This document shows, one piece after another, positions 22,640 to 33,639 of a stretch of DNA of 64,000 nt. The translations under genes and the position numbers were made by a program. The notes below the pieces were generated by a model, which was not told the DNA's origin, searched no databases, and worked only from the letters and a program-made list of their open reading frames with translations. The DNA comes from Tetracentron sinense (taxonomy: Eukaryota > Streptophyta > Magnoliopsida > Trochodendrales > Trochodendraceae), in assembly GCA_015143295.1 (NCBI GenBank), contig CM026573.1, forward strand, positions 9,391,934 through 9,455,933, written 5' to 3'. Numbering within the stretch: the stretch's first letter is position 1; each line of letters begins with the position of its first letter.

Positions 22640-23485
22640 ACGTTTTTGAGAAGTGTGTATATCTGACATTTTCCTAATGTGTCAAAATACTAAAGGCATA
22701 CTAAAGGCTGGGTCTTTGTAGACTTGGTACCACATTTTGTTCTTTAAGGAGGGTGTCTCTAGTAATCCTTACTCTAGCAAGTAATGAATTTGCTTGGTGA
22801 GTTTTGTGTTACATGCAGTATTTTCATAGGCAAGCAGTCATTAAATATTGGAGATAATAAATGCAGTTTGACTTTCCTTATTTTTTAGTCTCCCCTATTT
22901 AATGAATGGAAAATACTCACCTCCTCGGTCAGTGACGCGAGGAGGGACATCTCAACTCCCATTTTCTTGACACGTGTCCCCTTCTAACCCCATTTAACTA
23001 TGGTTAAGATTCATCCACCCTTAGGTTTCACCAATCTACCCTTAGTTTTTAGAAAAATAATTTTTTTTTAAAAAAGTCACTAAAGGGTTTAAAAAACACT
23101 AACCCTAGTTAATGGGAGTTGATGAGTTGGCTATTTGAGAGCGAGGAGCAATAGTTCCCTCCTCACCAGTGGAGTGAACTACTGCTCTTAATAAATTCTC
23201 CCTCTAAAAATATTACAATACCCAAATATTTAATAGAATGATATATAATACATAGGGATAAAAAAAAAAGACTAGTGAAGGTTAACAAATTCGTTAGTCT
23301 TAGTGAATGATAGTATTTTTCGTGTGTGTGTATATATATATATTGGGAATATTACCATTCACGTTGTACAGTACTATATATATAGAGTGTTTATTCTACT
23401 TTAGAAGGTAAATCAATGATTCTTGATTAAAAGAACCAAAGTTCATAAATTTTAGAAAACAAGTGTTGTAACTTGGCAAGTAAAG
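22640..23485. repeat. Segmental duplication arm downstream of GMC copy B (split by an insertion)
   Basis: Matches the flank downstream of copy A (11990-12560) with scattered differences, then breaks off at TTGTAACTTGGCAAG (23484). The homology picks up again at about 25812 (GATTGTGATCAGTCATATG). It contains a degenerate foldback MITE at about 22905-23190 (CACCTCCTC ends) that is absent from arm A. Confidence 0.8.
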
Positions 23486-25811
23486 AGAAATTGATTTATT
23501 GATAATAATCTTGATTTAAATAATATTCCAAGACTCCTAATATAGAAAGATCTCTCAAAGATAATCCTAATCTAATCATACCTAATCAAATCCTAAATTC
23601 AAATTTAATTGATACTATCTAATTATGAGGAGATACACTGATAACGATACAGTGTATCTCATTCATTTTATTATAATAAAATATTCTCTAATATTCCCCC
23701 TCAAATACATGTGGATTGAAAATCTCCATGAGTTTGTCACAACTTGAGTACTCCCTTTGTGCATGAAGAGCTAAAACATCTAACCGTGTTTGGTAGTCAC
23801 CGCCAATCTGTGAAGTCTATCTTTGTCGCATCCTGCTCATATTTACGAGTCTGTCGGAGCCGGTAGCCCACTAGATCAAGTTGTCATGATCTTCTCATCA
23901 ACACACATGACAAATGATTTGCAATGTGAAAAAATACTCTCGTTGGAAAGGTCTTCAATAAAATAAAAGGGGATATACTTCTAACGACATCCATCAAAGA
24001 AGATAAAAACACTACAATTTCTCATCTCACAACAGTTATATCAAAGACCACATTAATTTTCTCACTTTGCATTGTGATGGGATACCGGGGTGGCATTGAA
24101 TGCTTTGGAGATATCTGCAACACCACCAACCGCTTGAAGTTCCTTTAAGCATTACCTCGGTGAAGAAATCTGTTGAGATGCTCTTCATCACCATTCTAAG
24201 GTAGGCATGTCAGCCTATATTTATATTCCAAAGCATTAGAAAGACGAGCTCTTCTTTACCAAACAAAAGATGTGGCATGCTTGAAGGGATCATGCATCAT
24301 AAAGCTAAAGGCAATAACAGCATATCTAGGCTCAAGGGAGATGAATTGCTTTGGAAAGACGTTATTTGGTTTGTAGTGGGATCAACTGGACCACCATGGG
24401 CCGTGCCGGATAGGGTAGTGAACATACCGGGACTGAAAAATTAAAATAAAATAAGGTGCCTTTAATAGCAGGAAAAAAAGAAATAGAATGTAGGAACTCC
24501 AGTCTTGACAGGCGGCGGCAACTGGAAACACGTAATGAAATGGGACAAAAAAAATTAATACATGCAGATCGCCCGCACTGATACCATAAAGAGAAATAGA
24601 TTTTATTGAATTCTCAGGATAATTAGACTTAACTTGGGTTTAAATAGATAATAGTATACAGATAAATATAGAAACTAAATCAAACCATTCATAATCTAGC
24701 TAATAAAATCCTAATTAAATTTCAATCTCAATCTCATTCTAAAATCCAAATCCTTCCAATTGTGATAATGATAATGATATGGTGCATCTTAAGCATATCA
24801 TAACCATACATGTACTCTATTACTCCCTCTCAAACTCATGTAGATTTGAAAATTAATTTGCGTGAGTTTGATACTCAGTCATGTAAAGTAGTTTGTCAGT
24901 CATTCCAATGTCGTTGCAGATCTTAATAGTTGTCAATCGTCACCGTTATGTGTTGTATGAAGAGAAAATAATATGAGCCTCAATGGGCTAGACCTCTATG
25001 GGTCAATGAAAAGTGGTGAACCTCTCAATAGGTCAGGGTCTCAATGGGCCGAATAGCCTCTTGGGCAATGAAATGAGCATCTTGGGCCAAATACGAAATT
25101 ACATCCATGATCTTGCCTATGGTTTCGCCAATGGAATCACGGGTCTTCAAAAGAGCCTCTTTGGGCCTGAAAAGTGGATCCTGATGATCTGTGTCTTTGG
25201 CCTTTGCCAAAGCGGTCATAGCATCATAGGTTCTGATATGGGCCAAAAAAAAAATGAGCCTTAAACTTTTTATTTTCTCTCTCTCTTTTTTTTCAACACA
25301 ATCAACTATTAAATTTTTTTTCCCACACACATCCTGGGAATAACCACTCCTTGATGATCTATAAGCATTAAATGAGTTGAGAACAAACCCTATTTTTATC
25401 AAATGGTAAATCATGTGTTTGGTGGTTTTTGCTCAAATCGGCATCATCAAGCGCCACGCTACAACATGCCAGCATATCGAACTCTTTGATCCCCTTGTCA
25501 ATCAAGCATTGTGTTTATTGCTCCTCATCATTTTTCTGATTTCTAACATAAGAGAATCATGTGTCAAGTGTCACAATAATCACAATGATACAGGCACATG
25601 ATGAAATCCATTTTCAGGGACCATGCAGTAACTAGTAAGAGATCTCTTTAGACCAATTAAAGACCCAAACTCGATGAATTAATTGCAAATAGGGCCGTAT
25701 AACTTTCAGTGGTTGAGAACGGCAGCAACATGCAAAAAGTTTTAGGCCCCACGGAAAAGCAATTCAACAGTTTAAAAAAAAAACCAAAAAACAAACCAAG
25801 TACATTTTGTG
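23486..25811 (-). mobile_element. Retroelement debris inserted in the 3' flank of GMC copy B (Copia-like LTR signals)
   Basis: Defined as an insertion by comparison with the uninterrupted copy A flank. Two segments, about 23486-23705 and 24590-24830, are similar to each other. On the minus strand each follows a purine run (TTTGAGGGGGAATATT, TTTGAGAGGGAGTAATA), and the second is followed by TTTATGGTATCAG, a Met-tRNA-type primer site. These are LTR signals. No pol domain is present; a minus frame at 25025-25414 is helix-rich but unrecognised. Fossil, heavily broken. Confidence 0.4.
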
Positions 25812-25855
25812 AATTGTGATCAGTCATATGAGAGTAGGATCATTCAGAAAATTCA

Positions 25856-28200
25856 TTAAAGTACATTTTCTTTCAATATCTTAATCCCTTGATACCTCCC
25901 TAGCATTAACAAAGTTGCCATTGGGTTTGTACCAGGTGAATCGAGCAAAGTCGAGCCATCCACAACCCTCAATCCATCAACACCATATACCCTGTATTCC
26001 TCATCGACCACTGACCCAACAGCACAGCCTCCATGATAATGGAAGTATGTTCTCACATTCATCTTGCAAAATTCTCTCAATTCATCGTCACTAAACTTCA
26101 CAGTTTCGTTACATTTAGTCCCTAAAAACAAACTAATTGATTTGGACTGTGAAACTTGCTCGACCAATCGAACCATCTCGACACACTTATTCAAGTCCCT
26201 CTCCTCTGCTAGATAATTGAATCTCACGGAAGGATTTTCCCTGGGGTCTGTGCTATTTAGTTGTAGCTTCCCTCTAGAAACTGGGAATGCAATTTTAGCT
26301 GAAATTCTTATCCTAGTTGCATTGAAGCTTATGGGTAGGATTGTAGATTGGATTATGATTTGGAAGTCATTTGCTATACCCACAAATTGAATTGTGTCTA
26401 TTTCTCGAGATCCCAGCTGAGAGTCTACAAAAAGACGGATGCCGGGGTTGTCTTTGATAGATTTCCCGACATTTATTGCATCCATGAGAACTGAGATATT
26501 GAAGCGTTCAAGGTGTTCTTGGGGTCCAATTCCACTCAACATAAGGATTTGGGGACTACCTAATGCTCCTGCTGACAATACTACATCACCCCATGACTCT
26601 GAGTCTGGTTGCTTGAGGTAAGCTTCATAAATGTTGTCCGAGTTGCAATCGCTCTTGATGAATCTTATGCCGCAAGCTCGGAGCTTACTTCCATCTCCTG
26701 CATGGTCGAAATAAAGAACAATGTGAGCCATAAAAAAATTGAGAATAGAACTTGACTTTCTGAAGAGGAATGATTAGCTAGAGCAAGGATTAAAAATATA
26801 ATTTGAGCTGTATCCATCTCAACCAAAACTTATATCGATTTTAGTATTATTTCAAACAATACATATAGTTTTTTTGTCTCTTTTTATGAAAAATTTAAAA
26901 ATAAATTAAATTAATTATATATATATATATATATCAATTAAATGAGTCAAAGAACCAAATTTACCGAATATAATAAGTATATATAGCCAAATGTAATAAG
27001 CTAAGACCAAGTAAAATTGTAAAAATATAGAGTAGCCAAATAAATTACCAAATAATCAATAACAAATTGACAATAAGTAATGAGCTCAAAGATAAAATAA
27101 GCAAACACAATTACAATTACACAATGAATTAATGAAAACATAAATAACTAATAAACGTTATGTATCGCTCATTCCGTATAAATATAAATATCGTATAGCG
27201 CTACCGAAACACCAACACGTATTACCAGTTTCTTGTTGGATTTGGTGATTTTTATTTCCATGGATTAGTGACCAACCAAATATGTAACCAAACAAAAGCT
27301 TGGAATAGAGCGATGAGTCAAACAAAAATTAAAGAATCAAAATCACCATAAATATCTATGTTCTAAGAAAAGTCCATTATTTTACCATTATCATGGAAGA
27401 TGACATTTTTGACTGTGGCATTCAAAAGAACTGTGATATTCTTCGAAACCCCGGTCCTTAGTATATCCGCAGAGGTATGTCGCCTTCCAAAATCATCAAA
27501 TATCCACCCACCCATTTTTGTTCCTTCAAGATGCTCCAAACTAAGACCATTGAAAGGTAGAATTCCTACCTCAACAAGGCCATCTCTCACAGCAGACTGC
27601 CATGGGCTCAGCTTTGGTTCAAATACCACCTTAGATTCCACCCACTCATAAGCATCCCTCACTAGAGTCTCATCCCACCTAGCACTTCTAATAAAATCCC
27701 GGCTAGCTCTACTGTAAAAGCCATAGTTAATTGCCGTCGACCCCCCTAAAACTCTTCCTCTATAATTAACAACTCCTTCCTCGGACACGAACTGTTGCGC
27801 AACCGATGAGAATTCATCGGTTTGGATCAACGACAACCCGCATTTCTTCCTTTCTAATATGAAGGGATCATCATAAGGCGACCCGCCTCGTTCTACCAAA
27901 AGTACTGAGAATCTCTCGGACAGGGTCGCTGCTAGGGGGCAACCACCGGCTCCTCCCCCTACGATGATGTAGTCGAAGGACCTACCCGACACTTCTTCGA
28001 TATCGGAAGTCATGTAGGGGAGTCCGTCTCCTACAATGAGAGCATAAAAAGATATATATAAGTCATCAGATTTTCAAAACAAAACAAAAAAAATTGTGTA
28101 ACTTACCTTGAGACAATGAAGAAGATGAAAATGAAGAGAAGATAATGAGTAAGAAGAGGGATGCTGTAAAAAGGCCATGAATGATTTGTTGAAACTCCAT
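25856..28200 (-). CDS. GMC oxidoreductase copy B, (R)-mandelonitrile lyase-like / HTH family
   Basis: Exons (minus): 28200-28107, 28030-27386, 26697-25856; the splice sites and phases equal those of copy A and the product is 526 residues without a stop. It has a signal peptide with the longer serine-rich leader (FSSFSSSSLSQ), the GGGAGG FAD motif, [28 protein letters not shown], the catalytic-His segment YFHYHGGC and a GTNPMATLLMLGRYQGIKIL end. Exon 2 encodes exactly the same protein as copy A's exon 2, while exon 3 differs at roughly 26 of 280 residues, including YYHYH to YFHYH beside the catalytic His. The differences could change the substrate pocket. It is likely a functional paralogue; lyase or oxidase activity cannot be settled from sequence. 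Confidence 0.9.
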
Positions 28201-28390
28201 GTTTGGTGTTTCTGTGAGTATTGAGGAGACCTTAAATATATTGAACACTAAAAGTCCATGTAACACATGTTAGCAAAGGATTCACATTGAACAGTCAATG
28301 TTTTTCCCTTTCTTGGGTGGATACATAGTCTTTTGATGCTTATCTACGATGTTCTTTTTAATTCTTCATGAAAAGTCATAAAAAAAATAT

Positions 28391-28470
28391 CTCTCGATAG
28401 TACTTACTATCGAGAGCTGGACCGTTGGATTGAAAATCTAATGGCTACATGCCCTCACCTGTTTTAAATG
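28391..28470. mobile_element. Partial copy of the palindromic-end MITE upstream of copy B
   Basis: Left hairpin CTCTCGATAGTACTTACT ending ATCGAGAG plus the following GCTGGACCGTTGGATTGAAA, colinear with 15330-15410. Homology stops at GTTTTAAATG where unrelated LTR-like sequence begins. Confidence 0.7.
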
Positions 28471-29325
28471 GTGTCAAAAGGGAGACGAGGACCTGGGGTA
28501 AGATAGGAAACGAACCCATGGGTCCGCTGTTGTACCTTTGGGTGATTGTGATTCAAAATTAATAAAATAAATATTAATTTATTTAATTTTATTATAGCTA
28601 TTAAAGGCTTTAATGGTGGGAAACGTTTTATAGGTTTATTATTATAATTATTAGTCACTAATGTGACAGTTTTAGAATTCCAAAAACCTATTTAGTTTTC
28701 TATATATATACTATGTAATGTCTCCTCCAAAAAATGAGAGAATATTAGAAAGGGGTTTTCACAACTATTATGTTTTCTTATGTTTGAGAATTTTTTTTGA
28801 GAAATAGCTGGGTAAGAAACAGAGTAAGGTGTGCGACTGTAAGTTATGCACGCTTATAGTCAGGGATAGATTTGTGTGAAGCTGTTGTATCCTGGAGGCA
28901 TCGTGTCTAGCAACCCAGTGCATCTGTGGGGGGACGCGAAATGTCTTAAAGAAAGCGACGTGATCCGCGCCTCGAACTACCAATGTTCTAACAGTTTTTC
29001 AAGTGCAGGAATTTCTGAAATAAAAGTTACTATTTTGTTCGAGTTCTTCAAAGACTACAATTTGTGTTGGATTGCGATTCCAGGTAATTTACCCCTATGG
29101 GAACAACATCCGCTGAGTAGTGCTCTATATCATAAGCGAGCTATATATTCTTGTGATGAGGTTCGTTTGTCATGATCAAGAAATGTAAAGAAGCTTTTCT
29201 TATGGTGTTGTTGTGTTCAACCAAAAAAACACTATTACGACCGCCTCATGAGTTGCCTTGCTACCTAATCAACAACCGACAGCCAACTGGTAGGCTTTCC
29301 AACTCAATCACATCAGATCTTCTAC
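28471..29325 (+). mobile_element. LTR-like sequence, family unclear
   Basis: Begins TGGTGTCAAAAGGGAGACGA where the MITE homology breaks. It has a TATA-rich segment (CTATATATATACTATG, about 28700) and a G+C-balanced stretch with no convincing gene. The short plus frame at 28876-29175 has no family resemblance. The layout suggests an LTR, but the 3' end was not resolved. Fossil. Confidence 0.3.
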
Positions 29326-29342
29326 AGAAAGGAATAACAAAT

Positions 29343-29669
29343 AAGGACTTTGTTAGCGAGACCCTCTAGGGCTGAGATCACCCCAAGACCCTTCATGATA
29401 TGCATGGGACTCAAAAAAATATAAACAAAAGTTTGAGTTCAGTGCATATCATGCACGGTCTCGGGGTAGTCTCGGCCCTAAGGGATCTCGATAGCATTAT
29501 CCAACAAATAGGACTTTGTTAGCGAGACCACCCTGAGACCCTTCATGATATGCATGGGACTCAAAAAAATATAAACAAGATTGAGCAAATGTTTGAGTTC
29601 CGTGCATATCATGCACGGTCTCGGGTGGTCTCAGCCCTAAGGGGTCACAGTAGCATTATCCAACATATA
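29343..29669. mobile_element. Two tandem copies of a small inverted-repeat MITE
   Basis: Units at about 29343-29508 and 29509-29669 share GGACTTTGTTAGCGAGACC, CTTCATGATATGCATGGGAC, the complementary GTGCATATCATGCACGGTCT and the end GCATTATCCAACA. In unit 1 the ends GAGACCCTCTAGGGCTGAGA and the complement of CTCGGCCCTAAGGGATCTC form a terminal inverted repeat of about 33 bp; unit 2 has lost part of its left arm. Confidence 0.75.
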
Positions 29670-29929
29670 ATTCCCAACTTACCTGTTAAGTAAAAGATGC
29701 AACATTCAAGTGTGACTTTGTTTTTATTATTATTATTTATTACATTTAAGTGCGCTAATAGATAAGAATAGGGAGTAAGGCTGTCAATTTGGACTGATTT
29801 TTTAAAGACAACCCCTTACCTTTGGCAGATGGCAATTGGGCATCACTCTTTGGCTGTTTGCATGATGTGGGAAGGCATTTAAGTGAGTGATAGCACACAT
29901 TGCACATTCTATTGGGTGGTACGCACTTT

Positions 29930-30943
29930 TCAATAACGTGTGCATTCTTATGTTAGATCTATCTTAGAATTATTCTTATCTTAGAAGTCTTTATTTTATT
30001 TTATTTTTTCATATTGAGAACTCCGATTAGAAGTTAGTATTTGTTCTAAGTTAAGGGCTGGTGGAGAGTACAACACTCTCACCCTCTCGGGAATGGATCT
30101 CGGAACCTTCTTCCTAAGGAAGGGATACACCTACCACTGGGCTAGTCCCAGGGTGTTTAGAAGTCTTTTAGTTATTAGGTTACATATCTTAATGTTTAGA
30201 AGTCTTTTAGTTATTAGGTTATGTATCTTAATGTTTAAGGAGTTTCTTTTATTTAGACTTCTATTATTGACACGGGTAGAAGAAAAAATAAATTCAAACA
30301 GTTGCTACAACAACAGATCTAGCTAGCATGGGGTATTTGCCTCTACCATCAAATCACCGCCCTCCCTACCTTCGTTTCTAACGTCCAACACAAGCATGCC
30401 AATCCACAAATTGACACTGGTGGAGATGAACGACAAACGAAGCTGTGACCGTTACTATAACTGTGACGAATGTTTTCATCACGGCCACCAATGCAAACTA
30501 AAACACAGTTGTTCTTTATGGAAGGTGCATTGTCCGTTGAGGAAGAGGTACCCATTGACAATGACCCAGGCGAGGAAGATGAACCTTGAGGACAAGGTTT
30601 CGGTCATGGGGGGTGGAATGATAATCCACACTCAATAACGTCTGCATGCTTATCTTAGATCTATTTTAGAATTGTTCTTATCTTAGAAGCCTTTTAGTTA
30701 TTAGGTTATGTATCTTAATGTTTTAGAAGTTTCTTTTATTTAGACTTCTATTATTAACTAGTTTCCTAATTGTTGGTTGTCCTGTATAACAATGATAATC
30801 GGGTTAAATAAAAGAATCAAGTATAAGTATTATTATTTCGACTCTATTAAAGAGGCTTGGAGGTGTCGATTCCCTCATATATATAGAATCGAAATCTGCA
30901 TTATCTCATCATTTTTATTGATATTCTCTTGAGGATCATATCA
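29930..30943 (+). mobile_element. Gypsy-like LTR element debris (two LTR parts and a zinc-knuckle scrap)
   Basis: The right LTR 30619-30943 (TGATAATCC...GATCATATCA, 325 bp) follows the purine run GGGGGGTGGAA. A partial left LTR lies at 29930-30268. The short interior between them (30269-30618) includes NCDECFHHGHQCK, a Gypsy gag-type zinc-knuckle context. The same family supplies the LTR at 15754-16318. A SINE sits in the left LTR. Fossil: broken, most of gag-pol absent. Confidence 0.65.
29993..30156 (-). mobile_element. tRNA-derived SINE inside a Gypsy LTR, 12-bp TSD
   Basis: The minus strand has box A-like TAGCCCAGTGGTAGG and box B GGTTCCGAGATCC, ending in an A-rich tail (the T-rich 29993-30009 on the plus strand). 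Both sides carry TTAGAAGTCTTT (29981-29992 and 30157-30168). The uninterrupted LTR copy at 30680 confirms the insertion. Confidence 0.85.
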
Positions 30944-31205
30944 GTGCGTTCGTTTGGCGAGAAAGTGGGTGAAACAAAAGAAATGAACGAGAAAAGAAAA
31001 GAACTAGAAAAAAAATTAAATTAAATTTTCTCTCAAAATAACCATCAAAAGATGGATGAAGGTTTTTGGAGAAAGTTTGTCATTACTGAGAAAGTGCAAG
31101 AAAATGAAAGTGTGTTTCTTGCACACCATAGCAAGAAAAGTGCAAGAAATTAAACATAGTTTTCTTTTACTAATACCTCACTTTCTCGCCAAACGAACAC
31201 ACCCT
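30944..31205. mobile_element. hAT-like MITE (GTTCGTTTGGCGAGAAAGTG ends)
   Basis: The left end GTGCGTTCGTTTGGCGAGAA and the right end TTCTCGCCAAACGAACACAC are inverted copies, about 25 bp. The interior is A-rich and lacks a transposase. It abuts the 3' end of the Gypsy LTR at 30943. Target duplication not clear. Confidence 0.7.
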
Positions 31206-32225
31206 AAAGGCCTAAACCATTGCTGTCAAACAGGATATGCTACAGTATTTCGACCAGAATGGAAAAAAATGTTATATTCTGAAAATGCTGGTACATGGGA
31301 TCCCATACATGTTACCCATAAACACCCATCTGGATTGTTCAATCGGTGGCCCATCTGTTGGAGGGCTCCACAATTCTCCCTCAGTGCACTGTCTCAACTA
31401 ATTGGGGTTGGCAACACGACTCTTGTTCCTCCCTTCTAAGGAATGGATCAAGATTCCTTGTGGAACTTGATGGTATTGTAAGTAATTTCTCAATTAGACT
31501 ATTGAGCTTCTATCAACAATAACTTTACTTAAAGCTGAAACTTAAGAGATGGAGAGATAGAGAGGTATGTCCGTTCTTTTGGTGGAACTTTTAAAGCGTA
31601 GAACTTTCATTGTTTCACGCCTAATTTCACTTAATATCTAGAACTATATTATTTCATAAAGTGCAAAAGTACTACAAATATGGAACTTTCAAGTTCCACA
31701 AAAAATATCGGAATTTTTAAGTTCCATAGATGTGAAACTTCTAATTAAATTGAACTTGGTAAATCTGAGATACCATTGTGTAAAAGGGTTCCCAGAATCT
31801 TACCTCTTCTTCCAAAACATTAATGTTTCAGACTTTGAACAGGTCCACCTAAAGAACGAGCTTAATAGTTTAGTGCCACTTGTAATTATCTCCAATCATT
31901 TCCATTCTCCCAAGTCTCATAATATTTCCACACCAAAAACCTATTATGGTATAACTTTCTTTTGACATGGATACACTTTCAAAAGTTTTTGGGGTCCATA
32001 ACAATGAGGAGTAGTAGCCATACTCTCAGTCAACCCCTACTTCCACCCTTCACAATCACTTGTCCTTTCTACATTGATTAAAGCACTCTCTCAAAAAAAA
32101 TGGACAGGTGGGTGGTAGAGGGTGAGAGTATGGGTTGACTAAGAGTAAGGGTAGCATTCATCTCATAAACAATATACATGTATAATAAACCAAAGACTAG
32201 TCTCCAACAATGTTGTTTGAGAATT
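31206..32225. repeat. Segmental duplication arm upstream of GMC copy B, matched to copy C upstream
   Basis: Matches 41393-42140. Landmarks: GGTACATGGGATCCCATACA (C has GGGGTCC), CTGTCTCAACTAATTGGG, GTAAGTAATTTCTCAATTA and ACAATATACATGT. The frame at 31056-31439 in this repeat is not conserved in the C copy and is not called as a gene. Confidence 0.8.
32006..32164. mobile_element. MITE present in B arm, absent from C arm
   Basis: CATACTCTCAGTCAACCCCT near the left end is inverted against AGGGTGAGAGTATGGGTTGA on the right. In the C arm (about 42075) CATAACAATATACATG is uninterrupted; in B it becomes ATAACAAT + element + ATAAACAAT + ATACATG, a 9-bp-like duplication with one extra A. Confidence 0.75.
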
Positions 32226-33113
32226 CTCACTATACGTGTTCTAAATTTCTAACTAGACGTACAGACTACAGGCTTATGGAGTTGGTAAAGGAGGAAAAGT
32301 GTACAAGAAGTAAATGAGATTCTGAGAACTTGTAGCAAGTTTTTTTTTGGTTTTTAACCAAAATAAGCTCTTAGTTTTAACATTTTACCTAAATATGTTC
32401 TAACTTTTCAAATTAACTTTTGTAGGCTTCAACACGTGCATGCCTCCGAGTGAAACTTCATCTCTTGTTGTTGGTGCAAAAAATCTACAACAACCGAACA
32501 ATCAAGGTATGTTTGTGGTGGTTTTCTTCCATTTCATATTAAATTAAACAAATGTGGGACATCAATTTTTGGTTTGCATTTCATTTTTAAATTAAACTTC
32601 GTCCTCATGTACCCAAAGTGGCAAAACCATTTTTATAATTTATTCTCTAAAAAGGAATTAAACATCGATCTTCTCTTTTTTGAAAACCAAGATGAATATT
32701 CCCTTTTTATTTAATGTATTCCCTTTTTTAAAATCAAGAATGTGGCATCTGAGACCGATGGATCCCACACTAAAAGCATGTATCATCACATGCACCGGAA
32801 TTATTTGAGAATGATTAATCGTTCTCAGCTGAAGTATCTCACTTGATCTGTTGCTCATAGCTTCTTTAAACCATCGATCATCATAGGATATCAATAGATA
32901 TTCTTTATCTTGGAACGATCGATCGATATCCTATGATGATCGATCTTTATCCTGTAATTATCGATCGTTATAAGATATCGATCGATCGTTACATGATAAC
33001 GATTGAAACAACAGATTGTAATAATGTATGACCTTTATTATTTTACATGCATTGTTAATTAAAAAATACTGCTTAATTTGACAGCATAGAATAGTAAAAA
33101 AAAATAGGCATAG
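32226..33113. other. Intergenic with a GATC-rich inverted repeat at 32870-33000
   Basis: No gene seen. GATCATCATAGGATATC (about 32876) and its exact complement GATATCCTATGATGATC (about 32926) form a 17-bp inverted repeat with a loop of about 33 bp. Further ATCGATCG palindromes extend to 32990. Its nature is unknown; it could be the end of a MITE. Confidence 0.5.
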
Positions 33114-33639
33114 GAAAGTGTTGAGTATAGAAGCAATGAAACTCAAATAAAGAAACTTTTATTGATGCACTAACTCAAAAATATACAACACTTAAGGGAC
33201 ACTCAAGGAACACTAACACTCAAGAGATGCACTCACTCTTATCCTCGCACAAGAACATACACTCACTATCACTAGACCTCACACACTTAGAAGAGCTTTT
33301 GTTTCTTATATGCACAAATAAGGGGACCCTACCCTCTATTTATAGTAGGCATGTGAATGTTCTAGATTTCTAGAACATTCTCCCCACCTCCTTTCTTAAG
33401 AAATATCTAGAGACTACTACTACCTCTTTTTCTAGAGATAGAGATAAGTTTAGGGAGAATTCTAGAGATAGAATATTCTAGAGAGATGAATGTAAAGAGA
33501 AGACTCTAGAGAAAGAGAGACACTTGGAAGGGAGAGAGAAAGTTCTAGAGAGTTGGTGGTGACTCTCAACACTCCCCCTCAACACCGACTCTTCTACTAG
33601 TCATACCTAGTAGCTTTCGAAGCTCAGCAAGCTTGGAAA

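Larger units (their letters stand above)
16467..22640. mobile_element. CACTA (En/Spm) element, right end not found, with nested LTR insertions
   Basis: Starts CACTACAAAATTCAACACTT, the hallmark CACTA terminus, followed by subterminal GGCGGTT/AACCGCC hairpin units (16490-16570). The same kind of units (GACGGCGGTTTTAATCGCCG and relatives) resumes at about 21520-21905, so the DNA between is an insertion. About 21905-22640 is an AT-rich interior with two imperfect tandem copies (about 22310-22460 and 22470-22610) of a segment containing TTGGTTTCGATGGAATC. No transposase frame is recognisable. The complementary right terminus is absent; the sequence passes into the duplicated GMC flank near 22640. 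Confidence 0.65.

Noticed and set aside
25025-25414. 129-residue minus frame inside the copy B insertion
   Set aside because: Helix-rich but no recognisable motif and located in retroelement debris; not enough to call a gene.
28876-29369. Two consecutive plus frames upstream of GMC copy B
   Set aside because: No homology recognised, sequence looks LTR-like, and there are no splice or start signals linking them.
31056-31439. 127-residue plus frame in the duplicated arm
   Set aside because: It spans a MITE end and the duplicated flank; the corresponding frame in the C arm is not conserved.
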